From positions 1 through 42,483 of the forward strand of contig DGTD01000128.1 in the NCBI GenBank assembly GCA_002396385.1: 42,483 bases of DNA. Reading direction: 5' to 3'. Positions within the stretch are counted from its first letter, which is position 1. The number at the start of each line of letters is the position of its first letter. The position numbers were made by a program, and so were the translations under genes. Below are positions 1-8,706 of the stretch, one piece after another. The notes below the pieces were generated by a model. That model was given only the letters and a program-made list of their open reading frames with translations. It was not told the DNA's origin and searched no databases. The stretch is from Bacteroidales bacterium UBA4345. GTDB lineage: Bacteria; Bacteroidota; Bacteroidia; Bacteroidales; Paludibacteraceae.

Positions 1-240
1 TTATGTTTAGCGGACACCAATAATTAAATATAATGAGACTTTTCTATTGTCTTAAATAAGTTTTGAATTGAAGTTAAACAATCTCTAAACAATACCACGA
101 CAAAAGTCTGGTGTCCATCAACTCGTGGGGCATTGGCTACAAAGACAAAAACGAACGCGGAAATTCTGACAAGTAGAGCAAGTATCACCGCATGACACAA
201 AAAACAGACTTATGAAAACTTTCACCTAAATTAGAGGCAA
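1..240. other. Left-edge non-coding stretch
   Basis: AT-rich sequence with no convincing gene. A 10-mer GGACACCAAT near base 13 has an inverted partial match (TGGTGTCC) near base 112, and the same 10-mer occurs near 41898, but nothing else suggests a mobile-element end. A short open frame around 120-175 has no start codon and no family I recognise. Confidence 0.4.
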
Positions 241-1320
241 ATGGGCAGAAAACAATTATACCAGCAGAAGAAGAAACATAGACAAACGGTTCCAAAGCAT
301 CCGGATTTCGGAATCCCCAACGAAGTTACATTAAAATGTGCACAGAGTTTCAGGGGTCTTTTTGTCCTATTTTCCATTTTTATACTAACGACATCCATCC
401 CGTTTTTAGCAACAATAGGCAAAACAGAAGCCGAAGACTCGCTTTTCTTATTCCTTTTTTTAGGTGGTTTTGACTTGTTTTATTTAAACCAGATAATTGT
501 ACTCTGCCTCCGCAAACGAGATTGGGCAAAAGCCTCATCGGATGGACTTGAATTGCACATACACGACACTGTATTTTTCTTTATAAAGACCGATACCATT
601 ATACCCTGGCAACGTATTTCGCAATTCGCCTCTCACGTAGATTCTACCCAAAATGGCATCGTAAGCCTCCTCCTTCTCAAACTAGAAGGAAACGACAGCA
701 TCTTACAGTACCATATAGACCATTTACAGGGGCATGGGCGGCCGCTGCTACCTGCCATCTCCGGATACAAACAACAGGCTGAAAGTAAAGAGTTGGAAGA
801 GGACGCAAAAGAGGGTGCTACAGACTATATTTTGTCAGGTACATTCTTTTTAAGTCTGTTGTTATTATGGATTCTCTTTCCCATCGTATACGAACAAACG
901 CTGATACCATACTGGTTCTACCTGCCTTTCGTTGGTATAAGCGCCTTTGGTGCGATTCTTACCTATATAACGCTTAAGAAAAAAATGATACGTTTGTTTC
1001 TGGGTGCGTTTTCTCTTGCTACTCTCTCCACCATGGGCTTCCTGTTTATAAACCATCGTTTTGCCAAATGGAATGTGCCCGATAAAGTGAAAACCTTTAA
1101 AGTTGAAAGGGTTTGCTACGAAGAGAATGACGACCACGAAAAAACCGGCTACACCGTCAGAATTAAGACGCAAAACGGTACAAAGAATTTGCATTTCGAA
1201 CTAGAGCAAGATTTCGATCTGCTTAAAGCCACCGAAGTCGACCTCTACCTTCACCAAGGATTTTTCGGTTTCCCTGTCTATAAAAAGAAAGTGGCGAGAA
1301 CGAACGTAACCACCGACTAA
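241..1320 (+). CDS. Hypothetical multi-pass membrane protein
   Basis: I do not recognise a family. The 359-residue protein starts with a basic, Gln/Lys-rich tail. It then shows two hydrophobic segments (about residues 40-60 and 67-90), a soluble part of about 110 residues, three more hydrophobic segments (about 198-220, 224-243 and 249-270) and a soluble C-terminal domain rich in Lys, Glu and Asp. The first soluble part (after 'HDTVFFFIKTDTIIPWQRI') resembles in layout the PH-like domains found in bacterial membrane proteins, but that is only an impression. It lies upstream of the CRISPR locus in the same direction, with about 290 bases between, including a tracrRNA on the other strand, so co-transcription with cas9 is unlikely. 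The ATG at 241 is the first in frame after a short leader. Confidence 0.75.
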   Translation: MGRKQLYQQKKKHRQTVPKHPDFGIPNEVTLKCAQSFRGLFVLFSIFILTTSIPFLATIGKTEAEDSLFLFLFLGGFDLFYLNQIIVLCLRKRDWAKASSDGLELHIHDTVFFFIKTDTIIPWQRISQFASHVDSTQNGIVSLLLLKLEGNDSILQYHIDHLQGHGRPLLPAISGYKQQAESKELEEDAKEGATDYILSGTFFLSLLLLWILFPIVYEQTLIPYWFYLPFVGISAFGAILTYITLKKKMIRLFLGAFSLATLSTMGFLFINHRFAKWNVPDKVKTFKVERVCYEENDDHEKTGYTVRIKTQNGTKNLHFELEQDFDLLKATEVDLYLHQGFFGFPVYKKKVARTNVTTD

Positions 1321-1457
1321 ATTCGAGGTTAAGGTGTTTTGCGCCATTTTGTCTGACCCTACCAAAGTGGAAATAATCATAAGCGTTTCAACATGCAAAA
1401 CTTGGCTCATCAAATAGTTGTATTGAGCAAACTTCCGTTATTAAAGTCGCAACATGC

Positions 1458-1542
1458 AAAAAAAAATCTCCACGGAGTACGCAGAGATATAGGTTTAAAA
1501 CCTTCGGCATATAGCCTTATTGTGGTAAGATGTAGAATTACC
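1458..1542 (-). ncRNA. tracrRNA for type II-C Cas9
   Basis: Read on the minus strand, this segment begins with an anti-repeat (about 1542-1519). It pairs over about 23 nt with the first bases of the CRISPR repeat: the first 8 pairs include one G-U, then there is a U-U internal loop of two, then 10 more pairs including one G-U. The sequence AAGGCUAUAUGCCGAAGG follows, giving a nexus hairpin GGC/GCC. Then come a GGUUU/AAACC hairpin and a 9-bp terminator hairpin (1466-1488 in window coordinates) followed by a run of U (1458-1465). This is the standard plan of a type II tracrRNA, and the pairing fixes + as the crRNA strand. The exact 5' end is inferred from the promoter at 1548-1555. Confidence 0.92.
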
Positions 1543-1547
1543 TAACA

Positions 1548-1555
1548 CAAAAATA
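1548..1555 (-). promoter_or_regulatory. -7 element of tracrRNA promoter
   Basis: On the minus strand this reads TATTTTTG, a perfect match to the Bacteroidota -7 consensus TAnnTTTG. It lies 6-8 bases before the anti-repeat, as expected for a transcript starting near 1542. No clear -33 TTTG is seen. Confidence 0.65.
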
Positions 1556-1560
1556 TAAAA

Positions 1561-1585
1561 TATATTCGAATAATCAGTATATTAG
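1561..1585 (+). promoter_or_regulatory. Candidate -7 elements for cas9
   Basis: Two near matches to TAnnTTTG occur, TATATTCG at 1561-1568 and TATATTAG at 1578-1585, each with one or two departures. Either could start a short leader into the cas9 ATG at 1609. The tracrRNA promoter lies back to back with them. Confidence 0.4.
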
Positions 1586-1608
1586 CGTAAAAAATATTTA
1601 AATCATAT

Positions 1609-4600
1609 ATGAAAAGACTTGGATTAGACCTTGGCACCAATTCTATCGGTTGGGCTATCGTAAACTATAAAAACGGCACGTATGACCTTCTAGACAGAGG
1701 GGTTAATATATTTAAAGATGGGGTTGAACATGGTAAGAACGGCGAGTTGCCGATGGTTCAGAAAAGGACCGAGGCCAGAGCTATGCGTAGGCATTACTTC
1801 CGCAGGAGGCTTAGAAAAATCGAGTTGCTCGAAGTACTTGTTGCCCACAGTCTCTGCCCCAATATACCGCAAGAGGCCCTAGATTTGTGGAAGAGCAAGA
1901 AGAAATATCCTATGTTGCCAGCCTTCATTGAATGGCAGAGGACCAATGACGAGAAGGACGAAAACCCGTATCACGACAGACACAGATGTCTGAATGAGAA
2001 ACTAGACCTCAAGAAGGAAGGCGACCGTTTCTGCCTCGGTAGGGCGCTCTACCACCTTAACCAGCGCCGCGGTTTTATCAGTAACAGAAAGGAAGGCACA
2101 AAAGAAAGCGAGGGCAACGTTAAAGCCCAGATTAGTGACCTTAGCGAAAAAATGAAGACGGTCAACTGCAACTATATTGGCGAATACTTCTACCAACTCT
2201 ATAAGACGAAAGGGAAAATAAGGACAACCTACACCTCAAGAATCCAGCATGTGAGGGCAGAGTTTGACGCCATCTGCAAAAAGCAAGGTCTGACCGAAGA
2301 CCTTAGAAACGCGCTTGAAAGAGCCATTTTCTTCCAAAGACCGCTCAAATCGCAAAAAGGACAGGTTGGCAACTGCACATTCGAGAAGGGCAAAAAAAGA
2401 TGTCCCGCCTCACACCCCAACTTCGAGAAGTTCCGTATGCTCTGCTTACTCAACAACATAAAGGTCAAAACCAAGGCCGAAGACAAGATGCGTCCTCTAA
2501 CGCCCGACGAGTTAGCAAAGATTACACCAAAGTTCTTCCGCAAGAGTAAGCCGAACTTCGACTTTGAAGACCTTGCAAAAGCGTTGGTCTCTAAGAAAGA
2601 GAAATACGCCTATTATAAGGATGACAAAAATGCCGAGACTGCCGACATTCTTTTCAATTACCGCATGGACACTAACGTGAGCGGATGCCCCGTGACAGCA
2701 TCGCTTATGGAAATTTTCGGAGAAGACTGGGAAAACGGCATCTGCAGCCTTTACGTAAAGGGAGAAACAAAGACACCACAAGACATCATCAACGATGTAT
2801 GGCACGTGTTGCAGACTTTCGATGACGATGACAAGTTGAAAGATTGGGCCTTACGTAATCTTCAGCTCACAGATGAGCAGGCACAGCTTTTTGTAAAGAT
2901 ACGTATGCCACAAGACTACGCATCGTTGAGTTTGAACGCCATCAACAAGATGCTCCCATACCTGGAGGCAGGCTACAGGTACGACCAAGCCGTATTCCTT
3001 GCCAACCTATGCGATGTTCTTCCTAAGGAAGTATGGCAAGACCATTCGATGAGGACAGAGATTATCGGCAAAATCAATGCCATCATCAGTAACTACGACA
3101 CCGACCCTATTTCGAGACTAAGAGAAGGGAAAACCATTAGCAAACAACAATGCATAAAGGAATTTCTCCAAAGTAAATATGGAGTAGATGAACGGCACGC
3201 CGACCGACTCTACCACCCTTCTATGATAGAAACATACCCGGCTGCAAAACCAAACTCTCAGGGGCAGGTTACTCTGGGGTCTCCTAGATTATCCGCTCTA
3301 AAGAACCCTATGGCCACGAGAGCCCTGTTCCGCTTGCGCCACCTCATCAACCAGCTGATTATAGACGGTAAAATAGACTCAGATACTGTTGTCAACATCG
3401 AGTTTGCCAGGGAACTGAACGACGCGAATATGCGAAAGGCCATCGAAACTTTCCAAAATGAAAAACAGAAGGAACACGACCGCATTGTTCAAGAAATCAA
3501 AAAACTTGGTTTAGAACCAACAGAAAATGATATACTTAAATACCAGTTATGGGATGAACAGAAGCATATGTGTATTTACACCGGTAAGGAAATCGGTGTG
3601 ACCGATTTTTTGGGTCCAAACCCAAAATTCGACATTGAGCATACCATTCCAAGATCACTTGATGGCGACGACTCTCAGAAAAACAAGACGCTGTGCGACA
3701 GCAAGTTTAACCGTGAAGTCAAAATCGGCAAGATTCCTTATGAGCTGAGCAACCACACCGAAATACTGGCTAGAATAGAAAGTATGGGATGGGCAGAAGA
3801 AATCGACCGATTGGAGGCAGCCATCAACATAAGGAAGAAAAAAGCCAAGATGGCTACGACCAAAGAGGAGAAGGATAAGGCTATTAGTGAAAGGCACTAC
3901 TTCAAGATGAAACTTGATTACTGGAAGGGTAAGCTGGAGACCTTCACTATCGATTGCGTAAGCGAGGATTTCACCAACCGTCAAGGAGTCAATATCGGCA
4001 TCATCGGCAAGTATGCCCGTCTGTACCTCAAGACCGTTTTCAACAAGATTCACGTTGTAAAGGGAGCCACAACAGCTGACTTCCGTAAGGCATGGGGCCT
4101 ACAGCAAGACTACGAGAAAAAAGAGCGTGTCAACCACGCCCACCACTGCATTGACGCAATTACCATCGCATGTATCGGGAAAAGGGAATACGACAGTTGG
4201 AAACAGTTCACCGAAGACCAAGAAAAATACCTCCGTAAAGAGGGCAAAAAACCACTTTTCGAAAAGCCTTGGGATACCTTCACCGAAGATGTCAAAGCCG
4301 TCACCAACGAACTTCTCGTCCACCACTACCAACCCGACAACATGGGGAAGAACACCAAGAAGAAGCTCCGTGTTCACGGCATTATCCAAAAAGGTAAGGA
4401 CGGGAAGCCAATCTACCAGCAAGGAGCTGGTGCAAGAAGATCCTTGCATCTTGAGTCCTTCTATGGCGCCATACAGCGTGAAGACGGCATCAAGTACGTT
4501 ATCCGTAAAAGCCTTGCCAGCCTTGCCGAAAAAGACATCAAAAACATCGTCGATGATGCCGTTAGGGAGAAGGTAGAGGAAGCCGTTAAAAAATATGGTA

Positions 4601-5232
4601 TTAAGGACGCAGTTTCTGGCGAGAACACAATATGGTTCAATGAGGCGAAACAGATTCCTATCAAGAAGGTGAGGCTGTATGCTACAAACATAACAAAACC
4701 AATTCATTTAAAGGAACAACGAGATGCTTCTCCAAAGGAATACAAACAGATGTATCACGTTGCAAGCGAACGGAATTATTGTATGGCTCTATACGAAGGT
4801 CTTAACGCAAAGAAGAGGCTTAAACGCGAATTTGAATTAATAAAGAACTACGATGCAGCAAAAGGATATGATATTCCTAGCACAAAAAATACACTTCCTC
4901 TTAAATATATCCTAAAACAAGGTACGATGGTCCTTTTTTATGAAGGCACGGCTGACGAACTTGAAAATTTACCTAAGAAAGAATTGTCAAAACGTCTCTA
5001 TAAGGTTATTGTTATGACTACGAAATCTGGTTCTGGCTACCTTTCATTTCTTCATCATATGGAAGCGAGATCCGACAAAGAATTGAAAACTATTGACTTC
5101 AAGCTCAATGGTGCATGGTGTAATGATGACGATTACAGACCTAGGATGGACATGTACAGTACGGCTGTTAATGTTCTGGTAGAAGGCTATGACTTTGAGT
5201 TGACGATTACAGGCGAAATAAAGTTCAAGTAG
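1609..5232 (+). CDS. cas9: CRISPR-associated endonuclease Cas9, type II-C
   Basis: RNA-guided DNA endonuclease that, with crRNA and tracrRNA, cuts both strands of matching DNA. At 1207 residues it is in the compact type II-C range. RuvC-I is at the N-terminus (LGLDLGTNSIGWAIV, catalytic Asp7), followed by an Arg-rich bridge helix (about 52-75). RuvC-II is NIEFARE with Glu598. The HNH domain has DIEHTIPRS with His678, and Asn701 in KFNRE. RuvC-III is HAHHCIDAI with His846 and Asp849. All catalytic residues are present, so it should be active. The C-terminal third would hold the PAM-interacting domain; the PAM cannot be read from the sequence. The only cas genes downstream are cas1 and cas2 (no csn2, no cas4), which defines subtype II-C. 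The ATG at 1609 is placed right before RuvC-I. Confidence 0.98.
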   Translation: MKRLGLDLGTNSIGWAIVNYKNGTYDLLDRGVNIFKDGVEHGKNGELPMVQKRTEARAMRRHYFRRRLRKIELLEVLVAHSLCPNIPQEALDLWKSKKKYPMLPAFIEWQRTNDEKDENPYHDRHRCLNEKLDLKKEGDRFCLGRALYHLNQRRGFISNRKEGTKESEGNVKAQISDLSEKMKTVNCNYIGEYFYQLYKTKGKIRTTYTSRIQHVRAEFDAICKKQGLTEDLRNALERAIFFQRPLKSQKGQVGNCTFEKGKKRCPASHPNFEKFRMLCLLNNIKVKTKAEDKMRPLTPDELAKITPKFFRKSKPNFDFEDLAKALVSKKEKYAYYKDDKNAETADILFNYRMDTNVSGCPVTASLMEIFGEDWENGICSLYVKGETKTPQDIINDVWHVLQTFDDDDKLKDWALRNLQLTDEQAQLFVKIRMPQDYASLSLNAINKMLPYLEAGYRYDQAVFLANLCDVLPKEVWQDHSMRTEIIGKINAIISNYDTDPISRLREGKTISKQQCIKEFLQSKYGVDERHADRLYHPSMIETYPAAKPNSQGQVTLGSPRLSALKNPMATRALFRLRHLINQLIIDGKIDSDTVVNIEFARELNDANMRKAIETFQNEKQKEHDRIVQEIKKLGLEPTENDILKYQLWDEQKHMCIYTGKEIGVTDFLGPNPKFDIEHTIPRSLDGDDSQKNKTLCDSKFNREVKIGKIPYELSNHTEILARIESMGWAEEIDRLEAAINIRKKKAKMATTKEEKDKAISERHYFKMKLDYWKGKLETFTIDCVSEDFTNRQGVNIGIIGKYARLYLKTVFNKIHVVKGATTADFRKAWGLQQDYEKKERVNHAHHCIDAITIACIGKREYDSWKQFTEDQEKYLRKEGKKPLFEKPWDTFTEDVKAVTNELLVHHYQPDNMGKNTKKKLRVHGIIQKGKDGKPIYQQGAGARRSLHLESFYGAIQREDGIKYVIRKSLASLAEKDIKNIVDDAVREKVEEAVKKYGIKDAVSGENTIWFNEAKQIPIKKVRLYATNITKPIHLKEQRDASPKEYKQMYHVASERNYCMALYEGLNAKKRLKREFELIKNYDAAKGYDIPSTKNTLPLKYILKQGTMVLFYEGTADELENLPKKELSKRLYKVIVMTTKSGSGYLSFLHHMEARSDKELKTIDFKLNGAWCNDDDYRPRMDMYSTAVNVLVEGYDFELTITGEIKFK

Positions 5233-5237
5233 TATAG

Positions 5238-6125
5238 ATGCTGAAAAGAACCATCTTCATAAGTTCACCCAACTCATTGCGGTTAAATGACAACCAGATG
5301 GTTATCCAATCGAAGGAAGATGCCGAACTAGTGAACAAGGTACCAATCGAAGATGTAGGTTTTCTTGTCATCGAGAACCCACAGACCTATATCAGCATCC
5401 CCTTACTGAATGCCCTCACAGAGTATAATGTATCCGTCACGTTTTGCAACAACCATGGTATGCCAAAGTCAATGCTTTTAAACTTGGACGCCAACAGTAC
5501 GCAAGGCGAGTCGTACCAGAGACAGATACAAGTTAGCGAGCCACTAAAAAAGAATCTTTGGAAACAGATAATAGAGTCAAAGATTAGGAATCAAGCTCTT
5601 CTGCTTGAAAAGTTAGGATTAGAAGGGCAACGGGTCCTCTATTGTAGCAAAGACGTCAAAAGTGGTGATACAGATAACCGTGAAGGCGTAGCTGCCAAAA
5701 TATACTGGAGCATGCTGTTTGGCGACGAGTTCTATAGAGACCGTTACGGTATCGCACCAAACAACCTGCTCAATTACGGCTACAGCCTACTACGTTCAGC
5801 AACAGCAAGGGCAATAGTCGGGTCGGGGCTACTTCCTGTGTTTGGGCTGTTCCATCATAACCGCTACAATTCCTACCCTCTCGCCGACGATTTGATGGAA
5901 CCATTCAGACCCTACGTCGACGAGGTTGCATTCCGGCTTTATGCTAATGGCATGACAGAGCTAACAAAAGACGTGAAGGCCGAGTTTGCAAAAGTGTTAT
6001 ATGCCGATACAATGGCCGATAAGATGACACGACCTTTAAGCCTCGCATTGACCTACGCAGCAGCATCTCTCACCAGGTGTTATTACGGCGAACAGAAAAA
6101 ACTTGTGTTACCATATTTTATGTAA
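5238..6125 (+). CDS. cas1: CRISPR adaptation endonuclease Cas1
   Basis: Integrase subunit of the Cas1-Cas2 complex that inserts new spacers at the leader end of the array. The protein has 295 residues, the usual size for type II Cas1. The metal-binding set is visible: Glu149 in DNREGVAAKIYW, His206/His207 in GLFHHNRYNSYP, and Asp218 in LADDLMEPFRP. It starts 5 bases after the cas9 stop and ends 1 base before the cas2 ATG, so the three genes form one operon. Confidence 0.97.
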   Translation: MLKRTIFISSPNSLRLNDNQMVIQSKEDAELVNKVPIEDVGFLVIENPQTYISIPLLNALTEYNVSVTFCNNHGMPKSMLLNLDANSTQGESYQRQIQVSEPLKKNLWKQIIESKIRNQALLLEKLGLEGQRVLYCSKDVKSGDTDNREGVAAKIYWSMLFGDEFYRDRYGIAPNNLLNYGYSLLRSATARAIVGSGLLPVFGLFHHNRYNSYPLADDLMEPFRPYVDEVAFRLYANGMTELTKDVKAEFAKVLYADTMADKMTRPLSLALTYAAASLTRCYYGEQKKLVLPYFM

Positions 6126-6126
6126 A

Positions 6127-6465
6127 ATGCCATTCGAAAGGATTAACGCTTACCGGATTATGTGGTTATTTGTATTTTTCGATTTACCAACGAATACAAA
6201 GAAAGAACGACACGACGCCGCAAGATTCAGGAATATGCTCGAAAAGGACGGATTCCAGATGATGCAGTACTCTGTCTATATCCGTCATTGTGTGTCAAGG
6301 GAAAACCTCGATATGCATATGCGCAAAGTAGAGGCACTAATACCCGAAGAAGGCTACGTCTGTATGAGTTCCATTACAGACAAACAATTCTCGGATATTA
6401 GAAATTATTGGAACCATCAGGTTGTTAAAGAAGACCGAACACCATCTTTAATTGAATTTTATTAG
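6127..6465 (+). CDS. cas2: CRISPR adaptation protein Cas2
   Basis: Small partner of Cas1 in spacer acquisition (112 residues). It has the ferredoxin-like fold start YRIMWLFVFFDLPT, with the conserved Asp19 after the first strand, then the helix with ERHDAARFRNML and the strand QYSVYIRHC. An upstream TTG at 6103 is in frame but lies inside cas1. The ATG at 6127, one base after the cas1 stop, gives the normal N-terminus. It is the last cas gene before the array. Confidence 0.96.
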   Translation: MPFERINAYRIMWLFVFFDLPTNTKKERHDAARFRNMLEKDGFQMMQYSVYIRHCVSRENLDMHMRKVEALIPEEGYVCMSSITDKQFSDIRNYWNHQVVKEDRTPSLIEFY

Positions 6466-6588
6466 TATTTTTGCGTATAAGAAATAAAAAATCCTCATCA
6501 TTTAAGACTTCCTTAGTTAAAAGAGCTCAGATTTCTCATTCAAATTATAGAGGTATTTCATTATATACCATTAATTTATATAACTAAG
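6466..6588 (+). promoter_or_regulatory. CRISPR leader with promoter
   Basis: AT-rich 123-bp stretch between the cas2 stop and the first repeat. It opens with TATTTTTG (6466-6473), a perfect TAnnTTTG -7 element, directly after the cas2 stop codon, so a pre-crRNA could start near 6480 and run into the array. That direction agrees with the crRNA strand given by tracrRNA pairing. The three repeat-spacer units next to it are unique, as expected for the newest end. Promoter activity is inferred. Confidence 0.65.
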
Positions 6589-7876
6589 GTTGTGGTTTGA
6601 TGTAGGATAACGCAAGTTCACAACCGGTTACTCCAGAAAGAAGTAAAACAACAAGTTGTGGTTTGATGTAGGATAACGCAAGTTCACAACTTTTCATTAC
6701 GATGAGAATAGGTGGTATAGGTTGTGGTTTGATGTAGGATAACGCAAGTTCACAACCTTATGTATGACAATAAGAACTATTGGTTGTTGTGGTTTGATGT
6801 AGGATAACGCAAGTTCACAACGAGGTTCTGATACGTACAGTGGAAGCCGGGGTTGTGGTTTGATGTAGGATAACGCAAGTTCACAACATTCTATTCGAAT
6901 CCCAATTTGACAGATAGAGTTGTGGTTTGATGTAGGATAACGCATGTTCACAACACTGGTGCTTCAATTACACAAATCCTTCTGGTTGTGGTTTGATGTA
7001 GGATAACGCATGTTCACAACTATCCGATTTTTGAGAACACATTATGACCGGTTGTGGTTTGATGTAGGATAACGCAAGTTCACAACCGAAACGAAATTGG
7101 CCGACCGTTCTGATACGTTGTGGTTTGATGTAGGATAACGCAAGTTCACAACACCCGCAAAGAACGCGTTACACTCCGACAGGTTGTGGTTTGATGTAGG
7201 ATAACGCAAGTTCACAACGAGGTTCTGATACGTACAGTGGAAGCCGGGGTTGTGGTTTGATGTAGGATAACGCAAGTTCACAACATTCTATTCGAATCCC
7301 AATTTGACAGATAGAGTTGTGGTTTGATGTAGGATAACGCAAGTTCACAACCGTGCAATGATATTGTACGAGCGATACAAGTTGTGGTTTGATGTAGGAT
7401 AACACAAGTTCACAACAGAAATGATTGAATTAATGCTAAAGAATAAGTTGTGGTTTGATGTAGGATAACGCATGTTCACAACTATCCGATTTTTGAGAAC
7501 ACATTATGACCGGTTGTGGTTTGATGTAGGATAACGCAAGTTCACAACCGTGCAATGATATTGTACGAGCGATACAAGTTGTGGTTTGATGTAGGATAAC
7601 ACAAGTTCACAACAGAAATGATTGAATTAATGCTAAAGAATAAGTTGTGGTTTGATGTAGGATAACGCATGTTCACAACACTGGTGCTTCAATTACACAA
7701 ATCCTTCTGGTTGTGGTTTGATGTAGGATAACGCATGTTCACAACTATCCGATTTTTGAGAACACATTATGACCGGTTGTGGTTTGATGTAGGATAACGC
7801 AAGTTCACAACTTTAAAGTTAAAATGCCTATGGGCTTCACGTTGTGGTTTGATGTAGGATAACGCAAGTTCACAAC
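6589..7876 (+). CRISPR. CRISPR array, 20 repeats and 19 spacers
   Basis: The repeat is 36 bp, begins GTTGTGGTTTGATGTAGG and ends AAGTTCACAAC; the ends GTTGTG/CACAAC are complementary. Spacers are 29-31 bp. Repeat starts: 6589, 6655, 6721, 6786, 6852, 6919, 6985, 7051, 7117, 7183, 7249, 7316, 7381, 7447, 7513, 7578, 7644, 7710, 7776 and 7841. Only 12 spacers are different. Spacer 4 equals 10, 5 equals 11, 6 equals 17, 7 equals 14 and 18, 12 equals 15, and 13 equals 16. Repeats 6, 7, 14, 17 and 18 carry GCATG for GCAAG, and repeats 13 and 16 carry ACAAG. The last repeat is not degenerate. No spacer target was recognised within the window. Confidence 0.99.
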
Positions 7877-7901
7877 CTTCTATTCTTCTCCTGTACACAA
7901 G

Positions 7902-7934
7902 AAAAAAACGGCTGGTAAATAAACACCAGCCGTT
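7902..7934 (-). terminator. Rho-independent terminator
   Basis: A perfect 10-bp stem AACGGCTGGT/ACCAGCCGTT with an 8-base loop; on the minus strand it is followed by seven T. It ends the membrane-protein gene at 7963 and may also stop transcription coming out of the CRISPR array from the other side. Confidence 0.88.
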
Positions 7935-7962
7935 ATCTATTTACACCACCAAAGCATTATAG

Positions 7963-8487
7963 TCATTCAATAACGTACGTCATACTTTTCTCTATATCAG
8001 TAAGAGTCGCATTCTTACTGTCAACTACGAATTTCCTATTATCATGATATATGGTATCTCCTTTTTGTATGTACGTGCCTTTATACAACGGAGAAAAAAC
8101 TTTATCGGGAGAAACTGTAGTACCCGACAAGACACGTCCGTCTTTCGTAAAAACAATATATGTGTAACCACTGTGTGGGCCGTCCCTCTCAAAATAAGAA
8201 GCTACAATATGGTAATTCCATTTCTTATAGAGTTGCCAGCCGACAGAATAGGCCATACAAACCACCAAACAAGCAACCATAATGCGATTGGCGACCTTTA
8301 TACACTGGTGTTCTTTTTCTTTTGTAAACCATGATATAGCAGACCAAAACAAAGAAAAAAAGGCTGTAAGAAAGAATGGTCCACATAAGAAGGCTGCAAA
8401 TACTACAACTATTCCTAAATCGGTTAAACTGGCAACAGTTAGGAACAATGCAGATATAATAACAGAGACACAACGGAAAATATTCAT
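7963..8487 (-). CDS. Hypothetical membrane protein
   Basis: No family recognised. The 174-residue protein has three hydrophobic stretches in its first half (about residues 8-22, 24-52 and 67-85) and a soluble C-terminal part of about 80 residues, in which TYIVFTKDGRVLSGTTVSPDK and GDTIYHDNRKFVV suggest a small beta-rich domain outside the membrane. It is read towards the CRISPR array and closed by its own terminator. Nothing links it to CRISPR function beyond position. Confidence 0.75.
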   Translation of the reverse strand: MNIFRCVSVIISALFLTVASLTDLGIVVVFAAFLCGPFFLTAFFSLFWSAISWFTKEKEHQCIKVANRIMVACLVVCMAYSVGWQLYKKWNYHIVASYFERDGPHSGYTYIVFTKDGRVLSGTTVSPDKVFSPLYKGTYIQKGDTIYHDNRKFVVDSKNATLTDIEKSMTYVIE

Positions 8488-8706
8488 ATTTACATAAAAC
8501 TATAAACAGTGATTAAAAAAGTGGGAAAAGTCCATATTCAGATCTGATTGATTCCAGAAGCGTAGAAACATCTCACCATGTTGATAGCAGCAGAGGCAGA
8601 GACGGCAACTACATATGCGGCAGTGACTCAATAGAGGATACACCAGCAACCAGTTCAAAAACGAGCACAAAAGGCATTATTGCCTACTTTTAAGGCTGAA
8701 TTGCTC
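8488..8706. other. Intergenic stretch, possible gene remnant
   Basis: No complete gene. On the + strand a frame stays open from about 8517 to a stop near 8692 but has no start codon (it includes SSRGRDGNYICGSDS). It could be the worn-down end of a lost gene or chance. Confidence 0.3.

Noticed and set aside
13..119. GGACACCAAT near the left edge with inverted TGGTGTCC, and the same 10-mer at 41898
   Set aside because: Too short for an insertion-sequence end, with no transposase or target duplication nearby; chance sharing cannot be excluded.
1388..1461. CAACATGCAAAA occurring twice before the tracrRNA end
   Set aside because: A 12-bp direct repeat in A+T-rich sequence with no link to any gene; probably chance.
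4099..4707. Long minus-strand open frame inside cas9
   Set aside because: The + strand carries the RuvC-III region of Cas9 with intact motifs; the reverse frame has no recognisable domain and no promoter.
6697..7405. Minus-strand open frames across the CRISPR array (repeating YPTSNHN and SYIKPQ)
   Set aside because: They are translations of the repeats and spacers; their periodic peptide pattern follows the 66-bp unit, and the array explains them.
8517..8692. Open frame without start codon between the membrane protein and the acidic protein
   Set aside because: No start, no recognised family and a length easily reached by chance; noted only as a possible remnant.
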